A stretch of DNA of 64,000 nucleotides from Caulobacter sp. 602-1 (GCF_003931565.1 NZ_RRYI01000004.1:62001-126000), one strand, 5' to 3'; counted from the first letter of the stretch, positions 45,315-55,396 are shown. Notes: generated by a model not told the origin, from the letters alone. A program made the numbers and translations.

Positions 45315-45917
45315 ATGCGCCATCTCGCCGTCGCCTTGCTGCTGACCCTCGGCCTGGCCGCCTGCGGCAAGGGCCAGTCCTATCAGGCGTTGCCCGACGA
45401 CATGAGCCTGGGAAACAAGGACGCCAAGGTGACGGTGGTCGAGTACGCCTCGGTCGGCTGCCCGATCTGCGCGCGCTGGGACCAGGAGGTCTTCCCGGCC
45501 TTCAAGGCCAAGTACATCGACAGCGGCAAGGTCCACTACGTGTTCCGCGAGATGCTGGTGGGCGGCGGCTCTGAAGTCACCGTGGCTTCGGCCGGGTTCC
45601 TGCTGGCCCGCTGCGCTGGCAAGGACAAGTACTTCCAGGTCAATGAAGCGATCTTCGCCAGCCAGCCGGGCGTCTTCGAGACGCCGCGCGAGACCCTGTT
45701 GGACATCGCCAAGTCGGTCGGCATGAACGAGGAGCAGTTCAACACGTGCGTCACCGACGAGGCGGCGATCAAGGCCCTGAACGAGCGGGTCGAGAAGAAC
45801 GCCAAGGCGCACGACATCAACGCCACCCCGACCTTCGAGATCAACGGTCGCAAGATGGAGCCGGGCTACCACGCCCTGGCCGAGATCGACGCGGCGATCG
45901 AGAACGCCGGGCGCTGA
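45315..45917 (+). CDS. DsbA-like thioredoxin-fold lipoprotein
   Basis: A 200-residue thioredoxin-fold protein with a lipoprotein leader (RHLAVALLLTLGLAAC, Cys17) and active site CPIC (Cys49-Cys52, in ASVGCPICARW). The cis-proline is in ATPTFEING, and the inserted helical domain suits DsbA/DsbG-type Com1-like oxidases of Alphaproteobacteria. It would work at the periplasmic membrane face in disulfide formation or repair. The start at 45315 gives the leader; earlier in-frame starts (from 45210) add a non-conserved arginine-rich segment. Situated 49 bases before era. Confidence 0.9.
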   Translation: MRHLAVALLLTLGLAACGKGQSYQALPDDMSLGNKDAKVTVVEYASVGCPICARWDQEVFPAFKAKYIDSGKVHYVFREMLVGGGSEVTVASAGFLLARCAGKDKYFQVNEAIFASQPGVFETPRETLLDIAKSVGMNEEQFNTCVTDEAAIKALNERVEKNAKAHDINATPTFEINGRKMEPGYHALAEIDAAIENAGR

Positions 45918-45966
45918 TCGGCCGTTCGCTACCCCCGGGGGGCCATTGGTGCTACACGCACGCGCA

Positions 45967-46929
45967 ATGACTGACACCACCCCCCAAGCACCCGCCCAGA
46001 CTCGCGCCGGTTTCGTGGCGATCATCGGCGCGCCGAACGCCGGCAAGTCCACCCTGGTCAACCACATGGTCGGGGCCAAGGTCTCGATCGTGACCCAGAA
46101 GGTCCAGACCACCCGCTTCCCCGTACGCGGCGTCGCCATCGAGGGCGACACCCAGATCGTGCTCGTCGACACCCCCGGGATCTTCAGCCCGCGCCGCCGC
46201 CTGGACCGCGCCATGGTCCGCTCGGCCTGGGCCGGCTCGGAAGACGCCGAGGCCACCGTCCACCTGGTCGATGTGCAGGCCGAGCTGGCCAGCCGCGCCG
46301 ACAAGGCCACGCCGGGCGAGTTCCGCTCGGCCCAGGACGTCCAGACCATCATCGAGGGGCTGAAGGCCGCCAATCGCAAGGTCATCCTGGCCCTGAACAA
46401 GATCGACGGCGTCAAGCGCGACACCCTGCTGGCCGTGGCCAAGGACTTCTTCGACACCGGCGTCTATTCGGACGTCTTCATGATCAGCGCCACGACCGGC
46501 GCGGGCGTCGAGGACCTGACCGCCAAGCTCGTTTCGATGATGCCGGAGGGGCCCTGGCTCTATCCGGAGGACCAGACCGCCGATCTGCCGGCCCGCCTGC
46601 TGGCCGCCGAGATCACCCGCGAGAAGGTCTATCTGCGCGTCCACGAGGAGCTGCCTTACGCGGCCACCGTCGAAACGACCGCCTTCGAGGAGCGCAAGGA
46701 CGGCAGCGTCCGCATCGAGCAGACCATCCTGGTCGAGCGCGAGGGCCAGCGGATCATCGTGATCGGCAAGGGCGGCCAGACCCTGAAATGGATCGGCCAG
46801 GCTTCGCGCGAGGAGCTGTGCGAGATCCTCGATCGCAAGGTTCACCTGTTCCTGCACGTGAAGGTCAAGGAGAACTGGGCCGAGGAGCGGGGGCTGTTCA
46901 GCGATATCGGACTCGACTTCGATGTTTGA
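45967..46929 (+). CDS. era: GTPase Era
   Basis: A 320-residue essential GTPase that binds 16S rRNA 3' end during 30S assembly. G1 GAPNAGKST (21-29), G3 DTPG, G4 NKID, and a C-terminal KH domain with VIGKGGQTLKWIG and VKVKENWAE. Start ATG 45967 (MTDTTPQ) chosen over TTG 45946. The last eight bases overlap the next gene (NAT), so they are coupled. Confidence 0.96.
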   Translation: MTDTTPQAPAQTRAGFVAIIGAPNAGKSTLVNHMVGAKVSIVTQKVQTTRFPVRGVAIEGDTQIVLVDTPGIFSPRRRLDRAMVRSAWAGSEDAEATVHLVDVQAELASRADKATPGEFRSAQDVQTIIEGLKAANRKVILALNKIDGVKRDTLLAVAKDFFDTGVYSDVFMISATTGAGVEDLTAKLVSMMPEGPWLYPEDQTADLPARLLAAEITREKVYLRVHEELPYAATVETTAFEERKDGSVRIEQTILVEREGQRIIVIGKGGQTLKWIGQASREELCEILDRKVHLFLHVKVKENWAEERGLFSDIGLDFDV

Positions 46930-47773
46930 CGCGCCCGCGTTGACCGTCGATCTGGACGCCTATTTCCGGCGCATCGACTATGACGGTCCGCGCGAGCCGA
47001 CCTTGGCGACCTTGCGCGCCATCACGCTGAAGCACCCGGACGCCATTCCGTTCGAGAATCTCGACGTTCTCCTCGGGCGCGGAATCAGCATCGTCCCGGC
47101 CGACATCGACGCCAAGCTGATCGGCGCCGGGCGGGGCGGCTACTGCTACGAGCAGAACGGTCTCCTCAAGCGCGTGCTGACCGCGCTAGGCTTCCAGGTC
47201 GAGGGCCTGATGGCCCGCGTGCAGTGGATGCAGGCCGAGGGCGCGCCGGCCCGGCCACGCTCGCACATGGTGCTGGGCGTCTCGATCGATGGCGAAACCT
47301 GGCTGGCCGACAGCGGCTTTGGCGGCTGCGTGCTGACCGGGCCGCTGCGGCTATTCTCGGGCGACGTGCAGGACACGCCGCACGGCGCGTTCCGCATTGT
47401 CGATGTCGAGCACGGCGGGGTGGCCGAACGCCAGGTTCAGGCCAATCTCTCGGGCAAGTGGGCGCCGCTCTACCAGGTGGCCAAGGGCGCCTGGGCCGAC
47501 ATCGACTACGAGCAGGTCAATTTCTACACCTATACGCATCCGAGTTCGCACTTCACCTGGAGCATGACGGTGGGCCGCTCGACGCCGACCGCCCGTTACG
47601 CCCTGAAGAACAACCGCTTCACCCATCGCGACGTCACCGGCGCCGTGGTCGAGCAGCGGGATCTCTCGGCCGGCGAACTGGAAGCGGTCCTGCGCGACGT
47701 GATCGGCCTGCCGGTCGCGCCGGACTGGACGCCGGTGCTGGAAAAGGTCGTGGCCTGGGGGACGCCCGCTTGA
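46922..47773 (+). CDS. Arylamine N-acetyltransferase
   Basis: A 283-residue NAT with the cysteine-protease-like triad Cys75 (RGGYCYEQN), His115 (RSHMVL) and Asp130 (WLADSGFGG). It transfers acetyl from acetyl-CoA to arylamines and hydrazines; the conserved N-terminal LDAYFRRIDYDGP and PFENLDVLLGR are typical. The gene overlaps era and hands over to recO with a TTGA overlap, an unusual insertion of a xenobiotic-type enzyme inside the usual era-recO pair. Confidence 0.94.
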   Translation: MFDAPALTVDLDAYFRRIDYDGPREPTLATLRAITLKHPDAIPFENLDVLLGRGISIVPADIDAKLIGAGRGGYCYEQNGLLKRVLTALGFQVEGLMARVQWMQAEGAPARPRSHMVLGVSIDGETWLADSGFGGCVLTGPLRLFSGDVQDTPHGAFRIVDVEHGGVAERQVQANLSGKWAPLYQVAKGAWADIDYEQVNFYTYTHPSSHFTWSMTVGRSTPTARYALKNNRFTHRDVTGAVVEQRDLSAGELEAVLRDVIGLPVAPDWTPVLEKVVAWGTPA

Positions 47774-48507
47774 GCCAGGAATGGGAGGACGAAGCCTACG
47801 TCCTCTCGGCCCGCTCGCACGGCGAGACGGGGGCCATCGTCGAGCTCCTGACCCAGGATCGCGGCAAGTTCGCCGCCCACGTGGCGGGCGCGGCCTCGCG
47901 GCGGATGAAGCCGTTCCTGCAGCCCGGCGCCCGGGTCATCGCCCGCTATCGCGCCCGGGTCGCGGACCAGCTGGGCTCGGCGACCCTGGAGCCGATGGGC
48001 GAGGGGCCTTCCAGCCTGTTCGACGACCGCCTGGCGCTGGCGGGCCTGTCCGCCGCCGCCTCGGTCGCCGCCTCGGCCCTGCCGGAGCGAGAGGCCCATC
48101 CCGGCGCCTTTCACGCGCTGGAAGCCCTGATCCGCGTGCTGGAAATCCCCGACATCTGGCCGGCGGTCTATGTGCGCTACGAGGCGGGCCTCTTGCAGGA
48201 GCTGGGCTTTGGCCTGGATCTCTCCAAGTGCGCGGCCACCGGAAGCTTCGACGATCTGGTCTATGTCAGCCCGCGCACCGGTCGCGCCGTCAGCCGAGGG
48301 GCCGGCGCGCCGTATCATGACAAGCTGCTGCCGCTGCCGCCGTTCATGCTGTCCTCGCAGGGCGGCCTGGCCGAGGGCGACGTGAAGGCGGGCCTGGACA
48401 TCACCGGCCACTTTCTCGAACAGTTCGTCTTCGGTCCGCTGAACCGGCCGCTTCCCGCGCCGCGGATGTGGCTGATCGACCGACTGACCGAAGCGGGGCG
48501 ACTGTGA
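47770..48507 (+). CDS. recO: DNA repair protein RecO
   Basis: A 245-residue recombination mediator that helps load RecA at gaps with RecR. The N-terminal OB fold (DEAYVLSARSHGETGAIVELLTQDRGKFAAHVAGAAS, spanning two strands) and a helical C-terminal part (FLEQFVFGPLNRPLPAPR) fit the family; Cys residues are not arranged as a zinc finger here. The start is a TTG overlapping the NAT stop (TTGA), preceded by GGGGGA. Confidence 0.93.
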   Translation: MSQEWEDEAYVLSARSHGETGAIVELLTQDRGKFAAHVAGAASRRMKPFLQPGARVIARYRARVADQLGSATLEPMGEGPSSLFDDRLALAGLSAAASVAASALPEREAHPGAFHALEALIRVLEIPDIWPAVYVRYEAGLLQELGFGLDLSKCAATGSFDDLVYVSPRTGRAVSRGAGAPYHDKLLPLPPFMLSSQGGLAEGDVKAGLDITGHFLEQFVFGPLNRPLPAPRMWLIDRLTEAGRL

Positions 48508-48646
48508 GCGCCGCTCCGACGCTTTCCGCGCATTCGGTCGCCATCCGCCCTGGAAGCCGGAAAACCGGGGATCGTTCAGGCCTAACCGGTCGAATCATCG
48601 CGGCGATGTCTGCTAGGATCGTTGCCCGGAGTAACGAATCCCCTCG

Positions 48647-50923
48647 ATGAACAAGCCTGTCCTTCCTCCCGGCGGTCCCGACGACGGCGACCGCATCCTC
48701 GACGAGCCGCTGACGGAAGCCCTGTCGCGCCGCTATCTGGCCTATGCGCTCTCGACCATCGGTTCGCGGGCGCTGCCCGACGTCCGCGACGGCCTAAAGC
48801 CCGTGCACCGTCGCGTGCTGTACGCGATGAGCAACATGCGCCTGAACCCCGACGCCGCGGCGCGCAAATGCGCCAAGGTGGTCGGCGAGGTCATGGGTAA
48901 CTTCCACCCGCACGGCGACCAGTCGATCTACGACGCCCTGGTCCGTCTGGCCCAGGACTTCGCCCAGCGCATCCCGCTGGTCGAGGGGCAGGGGAATTTC
49001 GGCAATATCGACGGCGATAACGCCGCGGCCATGCGCTACACCGAGTGCAAGATGACGGAAGCGGCGACGCTTCTGCTGGACGGCATCGACGAGGACGCGG
49101 TCGACTTCAAGCCGACCTATGACGGCCAGGACGAGGAGCCTCTGGTCCTGCCGTCGGGCTTCCCGAACCTGTTGGCCAACGGCTCGTCGGGCATCGCGGT
49201 CGGCATGGCCACCTCGATTCCGCCGCACAACGCCGCCGAGTTGATCGACGCCTGCCAACTGCTGCTGGCCAATCCCGACGCGACGACCGAGGACATCCTG
49301 GAAAAGGTGCCGGGGCCGGACTTCCCGACCGGCGGCGTCATCGTCGAACCGCGCGCGTCCTTGCTTGAGACCTACGAGACCGGTCGCGGCGGCGTGCGCA
49401 TCCGCGCCAAGTGGGAAAAGGAAGACACGGGTCGCGGCACCTACCAGATCGTCGTCACCGAGATTCCGTACCAGGTGAAGAAGTCGGATCTGGTCGAGCA
49501 GCTGGCCGACCTGATCGACAGCAAGAAGGCCGCCCTGCTGGGCGACGTCCGCGACGAGAGCGCCGAGGACATCCGTCTGGTCCTCGAGCCCAAGTCCAAG
49601 AACGTCGAGCCCGAAGTGCTGATGGAGAGCCTGTTCAAGCTCTCGGCGCTGGAGGCCCGCTTCCCGGTCAACATCAACGTGCTGGACGCGCGGGGCACGC
49701 CGGGCGTGATGGGCATCAAGCAGGCGCTGATGGCCTTCCTGGCCCACCGCCGCGAGGTGCTTACCCGCCGGGCCCGTCACCGCCTGGCCAAGATCGAAGC
49801 CCGTCTGCACATCCTGGACGGTCTGCTGATTGCCTATCTGAACCTCGACGAGGTCATTCGGATCGTCCGCTATGAGGACAAGCCGAAGGAAAAGCTGATC
49901 GAGACCTTCGGGCTCTCGGAGATCCAGGCCGACGCCATCCTCAACACCCGCCTGCGCCAACTGGCCAAGCTGGAGGAGATGGAGATCCGTCGCGAGCACG
50001 CAGAACTGGTCGAGGAACGCGACGGCATCCTGGCCATGCTGGCCAGCGAAACCAAGCAGTGGAAGCTGGTCGGCGTGGGCCTGTCGGAAGTCCGCGCCAC
50101 CCTGTTGAAGATCAAGCACCCGCTGGACAAGCCGCGCCCGACGGGCGTGAAGGGCCGCTCGATCTTCGCCGACGCTCCGGTCGTCGACGCCGACGCCGCC
50201 ATCGAGGCGATGATCGTCCGCGAGCCGATCACGATCATCCTGTCGGAGCGCGGCTGGATCCGCGCCGCCAAGGGCAAGATCGACGATCCGTCCGAGCTGA
50301 AGTTCAAGGAAGGCGACAAGCTGGGCTTCCTGGTCCCGGCCGAGACCACCGACAAGCTGCTGATCTTCTCCAGCGATGGCCGCTTCTTCACCCTGGGCTG
50401 CGACAAGCTTCCCAGCGCGCGGGGCCATGGCGAGCCGGTGCGGATGATGATCGAGCTGGACGACAAGGTGAAGATCATCGACGTCTTCCCGTTCAAGGCC
50501 GGTCGCAAACGCATTCTGGCCTCGAAGCTGGGCTACGGCTTCCTGATGCCCGAGGAAGAAGCGCTCGCGAATCGCAAGGCCGGCAAGCAGGTCCTGAACG
50601 TCGACGCCGCCGGCGCGGCGTTCTGCCTGGAAGCCGTGGGCGACCAGTTCGCGGTGATCGGCGACAACGGCAAGATCCTGATTTTCCCGATCGAGGAACT
50701 GCCGGAAATGCCGCGCGGCAAGGGCGTGAAGCTGCAGGCCTACCGCGAGGGCGGCTTGCGCGACGGCCTGTCGTTCAACGCCGAGACCGGGGCCTACTGG
50801 ATCGACACCGCCGGCCGGCGCCGCGACTGGGCGGAATGGAAGGAATGGATCGGTCGCCGGGCCGGAGCTGGCAAGCTCGCGCCCAAGGGCTTCGCGACCA
50901 ACAAGCGGTTCAGGCCGAAATGA
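48647..50923 (+). CDS. parC: DNA topoisomerase IV subunit A
   Basis: A 758-residue type IIA topoisomerase A subunit that separates linked daughter chromosomes. Catalytic Tyr131 in [46 protein letters not shown] and the coiled-coil with [18 protein letters not shown]. Compared with GyrA the C-terminal pinwheel is shorter and lacks a clean GyrA-box (QRRGG), which favours ParC. It overlaps the next gene by ATGA, an odd coupling with a serine hydrolase. Confidence 0.95.
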   Translation: MNKPVLPPGGPDDGDRILDEPLTEALSRRYLAYALSTIGSRALPDVRDGLKPVHRRVLYAMSNMRLNPDAAARKCAKVVGEVMGNFHPHGDQSIYDALVRLAQDFAQRIPLVEGQGNFGNIDGDNAAAMRYTECKMTEAATLLLDGIDEDAVDFKPTYDGQDEEPLVLPSGFPNLLANGSSGIAVGMATSIPPHNAAELIDACQLLLANPDATTEDILEKVPGPDFPTGGVIVEPRASLLETYETGRGGVRIRAKWEKEDTGRGTYQIVVTEIPYQVKKSDLVEQLADLIDSKKAALLGDVRDESAEDIRLVLEPKSKNVEPEVLMESLFKLSALEARFPVNINVLDARGTPGVMGIKQALMAFLAHRREVLTRRARHRLAKIEARLHILDGLLIAYLNLDEVIRIVRYEDKPKEKLIETFGLSEIQADAILNTRLRQLAKLEEMEIRREHAELVEERDGILAMLASETKQWKLVGVGLSEVRATLLKIKHPLDKPRPTGVKGRSIFADAPVVDADAAIEAMIVREPITIILSERGWIRAAKGKIDDPSELKFKEGDKLGFLVPAETTDKLLIFSSDGRFFTLGCDKLPSARGHGEPVRMMIELDDKVKIIDVFPFKAGRKRILASKLGYGFLMPEEEALANRKAGKQVLNVDAAGAAFCLEAVGDQFAVIGDNGKILIFPIEELPEMPRGKGVKLQAYREGGLRDGLSFNAETGAYWIDTAGRRRDWAEWKEWIGRRAGAGKLAPKGFATNKRFRPK

Positions 50924-52323
50924 GCAGGGGACGGCTGCGTCGCCGCGCGCTGAGCTTGTTGGCCAGCGTCTTCGGTTGCGCGGCCGTCGCCGCGACCCCG
51001 GCCCAGGCCTTGCCCCTGCCCAGGGGCAAGCCGGAAGAGCAGGGTTTCAGCGCCGAGCGGCTGAAGAGGCTCGACGATCACATGCAGGCCATGGTCGACC
51101 GCGGCCAGATCGCCGGCGGCGTGACCCTGCTGGCCCGCCACGGCCGGGTCGTCCACGCCAGGGCCTTCGGCCATCGCGCCCTGGGCGGCGATCCGATGCC
51201 GATCAACGCCATCTTCCGCATCCGTTCGGAAACCAAGCCGGTCACCGGCGTGGCGATGATGATCCTGTACGAACAGGGTCTGTGGAACCTCGACGACCCG
51301 ATCAGCAAGTTCGTGCCGGAGTTCGCCAATCTCCGCATCGCCACGGGCGTCGACGCGGCGGGCGAGCCCATCCTGGCGCCGATCACCCGCCCGCCGACCA
51401 TGCGCGAGCTGATGACCCACACGGCCGGCTTCGCCTACGGTATCGCCGACGATCCCAGCAGTCCGGCCGACCAGGCCTATTACCGCGCCGGCGTGTTGCA
51501 GTCCGGCTCGCTGAGCGAACTGGTTCAGAAGGTCTCGGGCCTGCCGCTGTTCTCCGAGCCGGGACGGTTGTGGCGCTACAGCGTGGCGGCCGACATCCAG
51601 GGCTACATCGTCGAGAAGCTGTCGGGCGAGACCCTGCCGGTCTTCATGGAAGAGCACATCTTCGCGCCGCTCAAGATGAAGGACACCGCCTTCTACGTGC
51701 CGGCCCAGAAGCAGCCCCGCCTGGCCGCGCTCTATGACGGAGATCCGGCGACGGGTGCGCTGGCGCCGGCCATGGAAGGCGCGTGGCGTGACGTCAGCAA
51801 GCCGCCGGCAACGCCGTTGGGCGGGGGCGGCCTCGTCTCGACCGCCGGCGACTTCGCCCGCTTCGCCCAGATGATCCTGAACAAGGGCGTGCTGGACGGC
51901 GTGCGGATCTTGCGGCCGGAGACCGTGGCGCTGATGACCCAGAACCATCTGCCGCCCGGCTTCGTGGTCACGACCAACGGCACGACGGGCGTGCTCAATC
52001 CCGGACCCAAGCCGTTCCCGTTCGCCGCCGGCATGGGCTACGGCATCGACATGGCCGTGGCCGTCGATCCGGCCGCCTCGGGCGCGCCGGTCGGGCCGGG
52101 GACGGTCAGCTGGGGCGGCAGCGCCGGAACCTGGTTCTGGATCGACCCGGCCAACGACCTGTTCTTCGTCGGCATGATCCAGCGTCTGGGCGGGGTGGGG
52201 CCGGGCCTCGACGCCCAGTCTCGGACCCTCGTCTATCAGGCGATCGAACGGCCGCCGCTCGTGGCCGCGCCCTCCGGTCAGCAGCCGGCCAAGCCGGGTG
52301 TCAGGACAACCGCGGCGCGGTAG
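50920..52323 (+). CDS. Exported beta-lactamase-family serine hydrolase
   Basis: A 467-residue hydrolase of the class C beta-lactamase/EstB fold, with a signal peptide ending ATPAQA. The nucleophile Ser103 and Lys106 form SETK (IRSETKPVTG), the second motif is Tyr-Ser-Val in WRYSVAADIQG, and the third is WGGSAGTWFWIDP. These esterases or transesterases usually do not give drug resistance. It is a close relative of the gene at 54035 (shared MRELM.H..GFAYG and GGGGLVST.. segments). It overlaps parC by ATGA. Confidence 0.92.
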   Translation: MSRGRLRRRALSLLASVFGCAAVAATPAQALPLPRGKPEEQGFSAERLKRLDDHMQAMVDRGQIAGGVTLLARHGRVVHARAFGHRALGGDPMPINAIFRIRSETKPVTGVAMMILYEQGLWNLDDPISKFVPEFANLRIATGVDAAGEPILAPITRPPTMRELMTHTAGFAYGIADDPSSPADQAYYRAGVLQSGSLSELVQKVSGLPLFSEPGRLWRYSVAADIQGYIVEKLSGETLPVFMEEHIFAPLKMKDTAFYVPAQKQPRLAALYDGDPATGALAPAMEGAWRDVSKPPATPLGGGGLVSTAGDFARFAQMILNKGVLDGVRILRPETVALMTQNHLPPGFVVTTNGTTGVLNPGPKPFPFAAGMGYGIDMAVAVDPAASGAPVGPGTVSWGGSAGTWFWIDPANDLFFVGMIQRLGGVGPGLDAQSRTLVYQAIERPPLVAAPSGQQPAKPGVRTTAAR

Positions 52324-52328
52324 CCTGG

Positions 52329-52366
52329 AAAAAAAGAAAACTCCCCCCGCCGTCCGGCGAGGGGAG
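52329..52366 (-). terminator. Intrinsic terminator for the RsaA-like gene
   Basis: Read on the minus strand, an 11-bp GC-rich hairpin (bases 52341-52366, CTCCCC / GGGGAG with CGCC / GGCG inside) is followed by a U-rich tract corresponding to TTTTCTTTTTTT (52329-52340). It lies about 30 bases beyond the stop of the minus-strand RTX gene and just past the hydrolase gene stop on the other strand, so it terminates the RTX message. It is the clearest minus-strand terminator in the window. Confidence 0.88.
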
Positions 52367-52394
52367 CTCCGTCACGACCTGGGGGGCTGAATTC

Positions 52395-53834
52395 CTAGGC
52401 CGCGAACAGGATGTCGGCGAGCTCGCTGGCCTTGCCGACGGTCAGGCCGGTGACGCCGGCCAGCTTGATCAGGCCGTCGCCCGCATCGACCCCGGCCATG
52501 CCGTTCTGGTGGAAGACATAGGTGTCGCCATTCCACTCGAAGACGGTGTTGCTATTGGCGGCCGTGAGGCCGGCATAGGCGGTCAGCGCGTCGTCGAAGG
52601 TGGCGGTGGCGACGAAGTAGAGCTGCTTCTTCTCGCCCGCGCCGACCGAGCCCGCGAACGTCAGGGAATCGAAGCCCTTCTGGAAATCCTCGATCACGGC
52701 GATGTCCGTGGCCTTGCCGTTCGCCAGGTGCAGCCCGGCGAATGAGCCGAGGTCGACATTGTCGTAGCCGTCACCGGTAGTGACCCGACCGTCGAATTTC
52801 TCGAGGAAGATGGTGTCGTTGCCGGTTCCGGCGTCGATCAGGCCGCGCATCACGCCGTTGTCGACGAAGATCGTGTCGTTGCCCCCGCCTGTCCGGATGT
52901 GACGGCCGGCGTCGAGGCCGCCCGGCCCATCGGTGATGATCGGCTTGATCACATCATTGCCGTCGCTGGCCAGGAGGTGGGTGTTGTCGTCCGGTTCGCG
53001 GTTGTAGGCGTCGACGTTCCAGTCGTGGGCGAAACGCGCGTTTTCGCCGGGGCGTCCCGGATCGTCGGGGCCGCCGGCCGCGTGGTCGCCGCCCTCGCCA
53101 TAGACCGAGAAGAAGACCGACAGGGCGTTCACCTTGCCGTCCAACGCGACGTCGGCAAGGAAAGCGCGGACGGCGTCCGCATAGGGGCCTTGGTTGCTGT
53201 TCATGGCCTCGGCCATCAGCGCGCCGACCATGGCCGCGCGTGTCCCGACGCCGTTGCCGCCGTCGCCGCCCAACTCGGCGAAATATTCGCCCCGCGTGTA
53301 GGTCCCCCCGCGACCGTTCGGCACCTCGGCGTCGAGATAGGTCAGGATCTCATCATAGGTGCGCTCGACGCCGAAAAGCTTCAGATAGGCTTTCTGGAAC
53401 GTCGAAAACATCGTTCCGTTCTCGCCGTAGGTCTTGATGAAGGTCTCGCGACCTTCGCCGACCTTGGCCAGGTTGACCGCGAAGTTGATGTAGCGGTTCA
53501 CAAGATTGAACTGGGCGTAGTAGGCGCTGTTCAGGTTGTTTGGATTCCCGCCGACCGGCGAGATCAGGTAGTCCAGCCCCGGCGCGCCCAGGCTCACGTC
53601 GGTAAGGAAGCCATAGACCATCACCGCCACCTGGGTGGTCGCCTTGGCGCTGTCCTGGATCCAGCGCACGGCGGACTCGTAGCTCCACAGGTCGCCGACC
53701 ATGCCGCCTCGCGCGGCGTCGATGCCTTGCGCCATCAGAGTCAGTTGGGTCGAGGCCGAGGCGGGGAGGTCTGCCTGCGTCGGCAGGCGGTGGATGTTGC
53801 GGTAGATCGTGATCAGGTTGTCCAGAGTGGCCAT
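52395..53834 (-). CDS. RTX-type secreted protein with RsaA-like N- and C-terminal regions
   Basis: A 479-residue acidic protein with no signal peptide. The N-terminal about 200 residues, including TQVAVMVYGFLTDVSLGAPG, LDYL, LNSAYYAQFNLVNRYINFAVNLA, resemble the corresponding stretch of the Caulobacter S-layer protein RsaA as I remember it (the part that binds lipopolysaccharide; also DUF4214-like). Residues about 300-400 hold calcium-binding RTX nonapeptides (TGGGNDTIFVDNG, DAGTGNDTIFLEK). The C-terminal end (WNGDTYVFHQNG, IKLAGVTGLT) resembles RsaA's C-terminal secretion region. It should leave by the type I secretion system and may attach to the cell surface. RsaA is 1026 residues. Confidence 0.85.
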   Translation of the reverse strand: MATLDNLITIYRNIHRLPTQADLPASASTQLTLMAQGIDAARGGMVGDLWSYESAVRWIQDSAKATTQVAVMVYGFLTDVSLGAPGLDYLISPVGGNPNNLNSAYYAQFNLVNRYINFAVNLAKVGEGRETFIKTYGENGTMFSTFQKAYLKLFGVERTYDEILTYLDAEVPNGRGGTYTRGEYFAELGGDGGNGVGTRAAMVGALMAEAMNSNQGPYADAVRAFLADVALDGKVNALSVFFSVYGEGGDHAAGGPDDPGRPGENARFAHDWNVDAYNREPDDNTHLLASDGNDVIKPIITDGPGGLDAGRHIRTGGGNDTIFVDNGVMRGLIDAGTGNDTIFLEKFDGRVTTGDGYDNVDLGSFAGLHLANGKATDIAVIEDFQKGFDSLTFAGSVGAGEKKQLYFVATATFDDALTAYAGLTAANSNTVFEWNGDTYVFHQNGMAGVDAGDGLIKLAGVTGLTVGKASELADILFAA

Positions 53835-54034
53835 GGCCCGTGTCGCCTTGAATATCGTAATCCCTCGTGCAGTAAAAAATATACATGAACGACGTTCGGA
53901 CAACCGGGTTCTTCATGAAATAAGCTTAACCTTGGCCGCGAGGGAGCGCCTGTCGTCCGGACGTCGAAAAAGCGGGTTTCAACGCGGAGGCGCCCGCTCT
54001 AAGGTCGTGTCAAACATCTGTTCGGGAGGGCGCC

Positions 54035-55357
54035 TTGGCGTTTCGGAAGTTCATCGCGGCCACGCTGGTCGCGACGCTGCTCGGCGGCGGCTCCACCGCG
54101 ACGCTGGCTGCTCCGGTCGCGTCCAGCGCGCCCGCCATCGTCCCCGCCACGCCGGAAAGCGCCGGCTTCTCGGCCGAGGGCCTGAAGAAGCTGGACGCCC
54201 ACATGCAGAGCCTGGTCGACACCGGCCACCTGCCGGGCGTCACAACCATGCTGGTCCGTCACGGCAAGGTCGTGAACTACGAGGTTCACGGCAAGAAGGG
54301 CTTCGATGGCCCGCCGATGACCAAGGACACGGTCTTCCGCATCTATTCGCAGTCCAAGCCCGTGACGGGCGTGGCCATGATGATCCTCTTCGAAGAGGGC
54401 AAGTGGAAACTGGACGACCCGGTCAGCAAGTACATCCCCGAGTTCGCGTCCCTGCGCGTCTTCAAGGGCGTCAACGCCGACGGCTCGTTCGACACCGTCC
54501 CCGCCGATCGCCCGCCGACCATGCGCGAGCTGATGAGTCATTCGGGCGGCTTCGCCTACGGCCTGGTCCCCGATAACCCCATCGACAAGGCCTATGTCTC
54601 GACCGGCGTCCTGAGCGCCAGGACGCGCGAGGAGTTCGTTCAGAAGGTCGCCGCCCTGCCGCTGGTGGCCCAACCGGGCGCGCGCTGGAAGTACAGCGTT
54701 TCGGTCGATATCCAGGGCCTGATCATCGAGAAGCTGACTGGCATGTCGCTGGGCGACTTCATGCAGCAGCGGATCTTCGGGCCCCTGAAGATGGTCGACA
54801 CCGCCTTCTGGCTGCCCCCGGAGAAGATGGATCGCCTGGCCTCGCTCTATCTCTGGGGGCCCAAGGAACAGAAGCTTGTTCCGGCGACCGGCTTCATGGT
54901 GCTGGACATCACCAAGCCGCCGGTCGCGGCCTCGGGCGGCGGCGGCCTGGTCTCGACCAACGCCGACTACGCCCGCTTCGCCCAGATGCTGCTGAACGGC
55001 GGTGAACTCGAAGGCAAGCGCATCATCAAGCCGGAGACCGTGAAGCTGATGCGCACCAACATGCTCAGCGACACGATCATGAATTCCAATGATCCGCCGT
55101 TCAATACGGCCGCGGGCAAGGGCTTTGGCCTCGATTTCGCGGTGGTGCTGGATAGCGCCAAGGCGGGGCCGTACGGGCAGGGGACCTATAGCTGGGGCGG
55201 CGCCGCCGGCACCTGGTTCTGGATCGACCCGACCAACGACCTCTTCTTTCTGGGCATGATCCACATCCTCAACAAGGGCGGCGATCCGGCCATCAAGGAC
55301 ATCGACGACGACAGCGCCAAGCTGGTCTACGACGCTCTGATCGATCCCAAGAAATAG
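54035..55357 (+). CDS. Exported beta-lactamase-family serine hydrolase, paralogue
   Basis: A 440-residue exported hydrolase homologous to the one at 50920. Signal peptide ends STATLAAP. Ser105 and Lys108 are in YSQSKPVTG; motif two is KYSVSVDIQG; motif three WGGAAGTWFWIDP. The start is the TTG at 54035, supported by CGGGAGGG seven bases upstream. It heads a plus-strand run with MDR, NMO and SDR genes 39, 1 and 9 bases apart. The RsaA-like gene is divergent, with about 200 bases between for promoters. Confidence 0.92.
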   Translation: MAFRKFIAATLVATLLGGGSTATLAAPVASSAPAIVPATPESAGFSAEGLKKLDAHMQSLVDTGHLPGVTTMLVRHGKVVNYEVHGKKGFDGPPMTKDTVFRIYSQSKPVTGVAMMILFEEGKWKLDDPVSKYIPEFASLRVFKGVNADGSFDTVPADRPPTMRELMSHSGGFAYGLVPDNPIDKAYVSTGVLSARTREEFVQKVAALPLVAQPGARWKYSVSVDIQGLIIEKLTGMSLGDFMQQRIFGPLKMVDTAFWLPPEKMDRLASLYLWGPKEQKLVPATGFMVLDITKPPVAASGGGGLVSTNADYARFAQMLLNGGELEGKRIIKPETVKLMRTNMLSDTIMNSNDPPFNTAAGKGFGLDFAVVLDSAKAGPYGQGTYSWGGAAGTWFWIDPTNDLFFLGMIHILNKGGDPAIKDIDDDSAKLVYDALIDPKK

Positions 55358-55396
55358 CGCCCGACACGGGCCGACAAGAACAACAGGGAGAACGCC

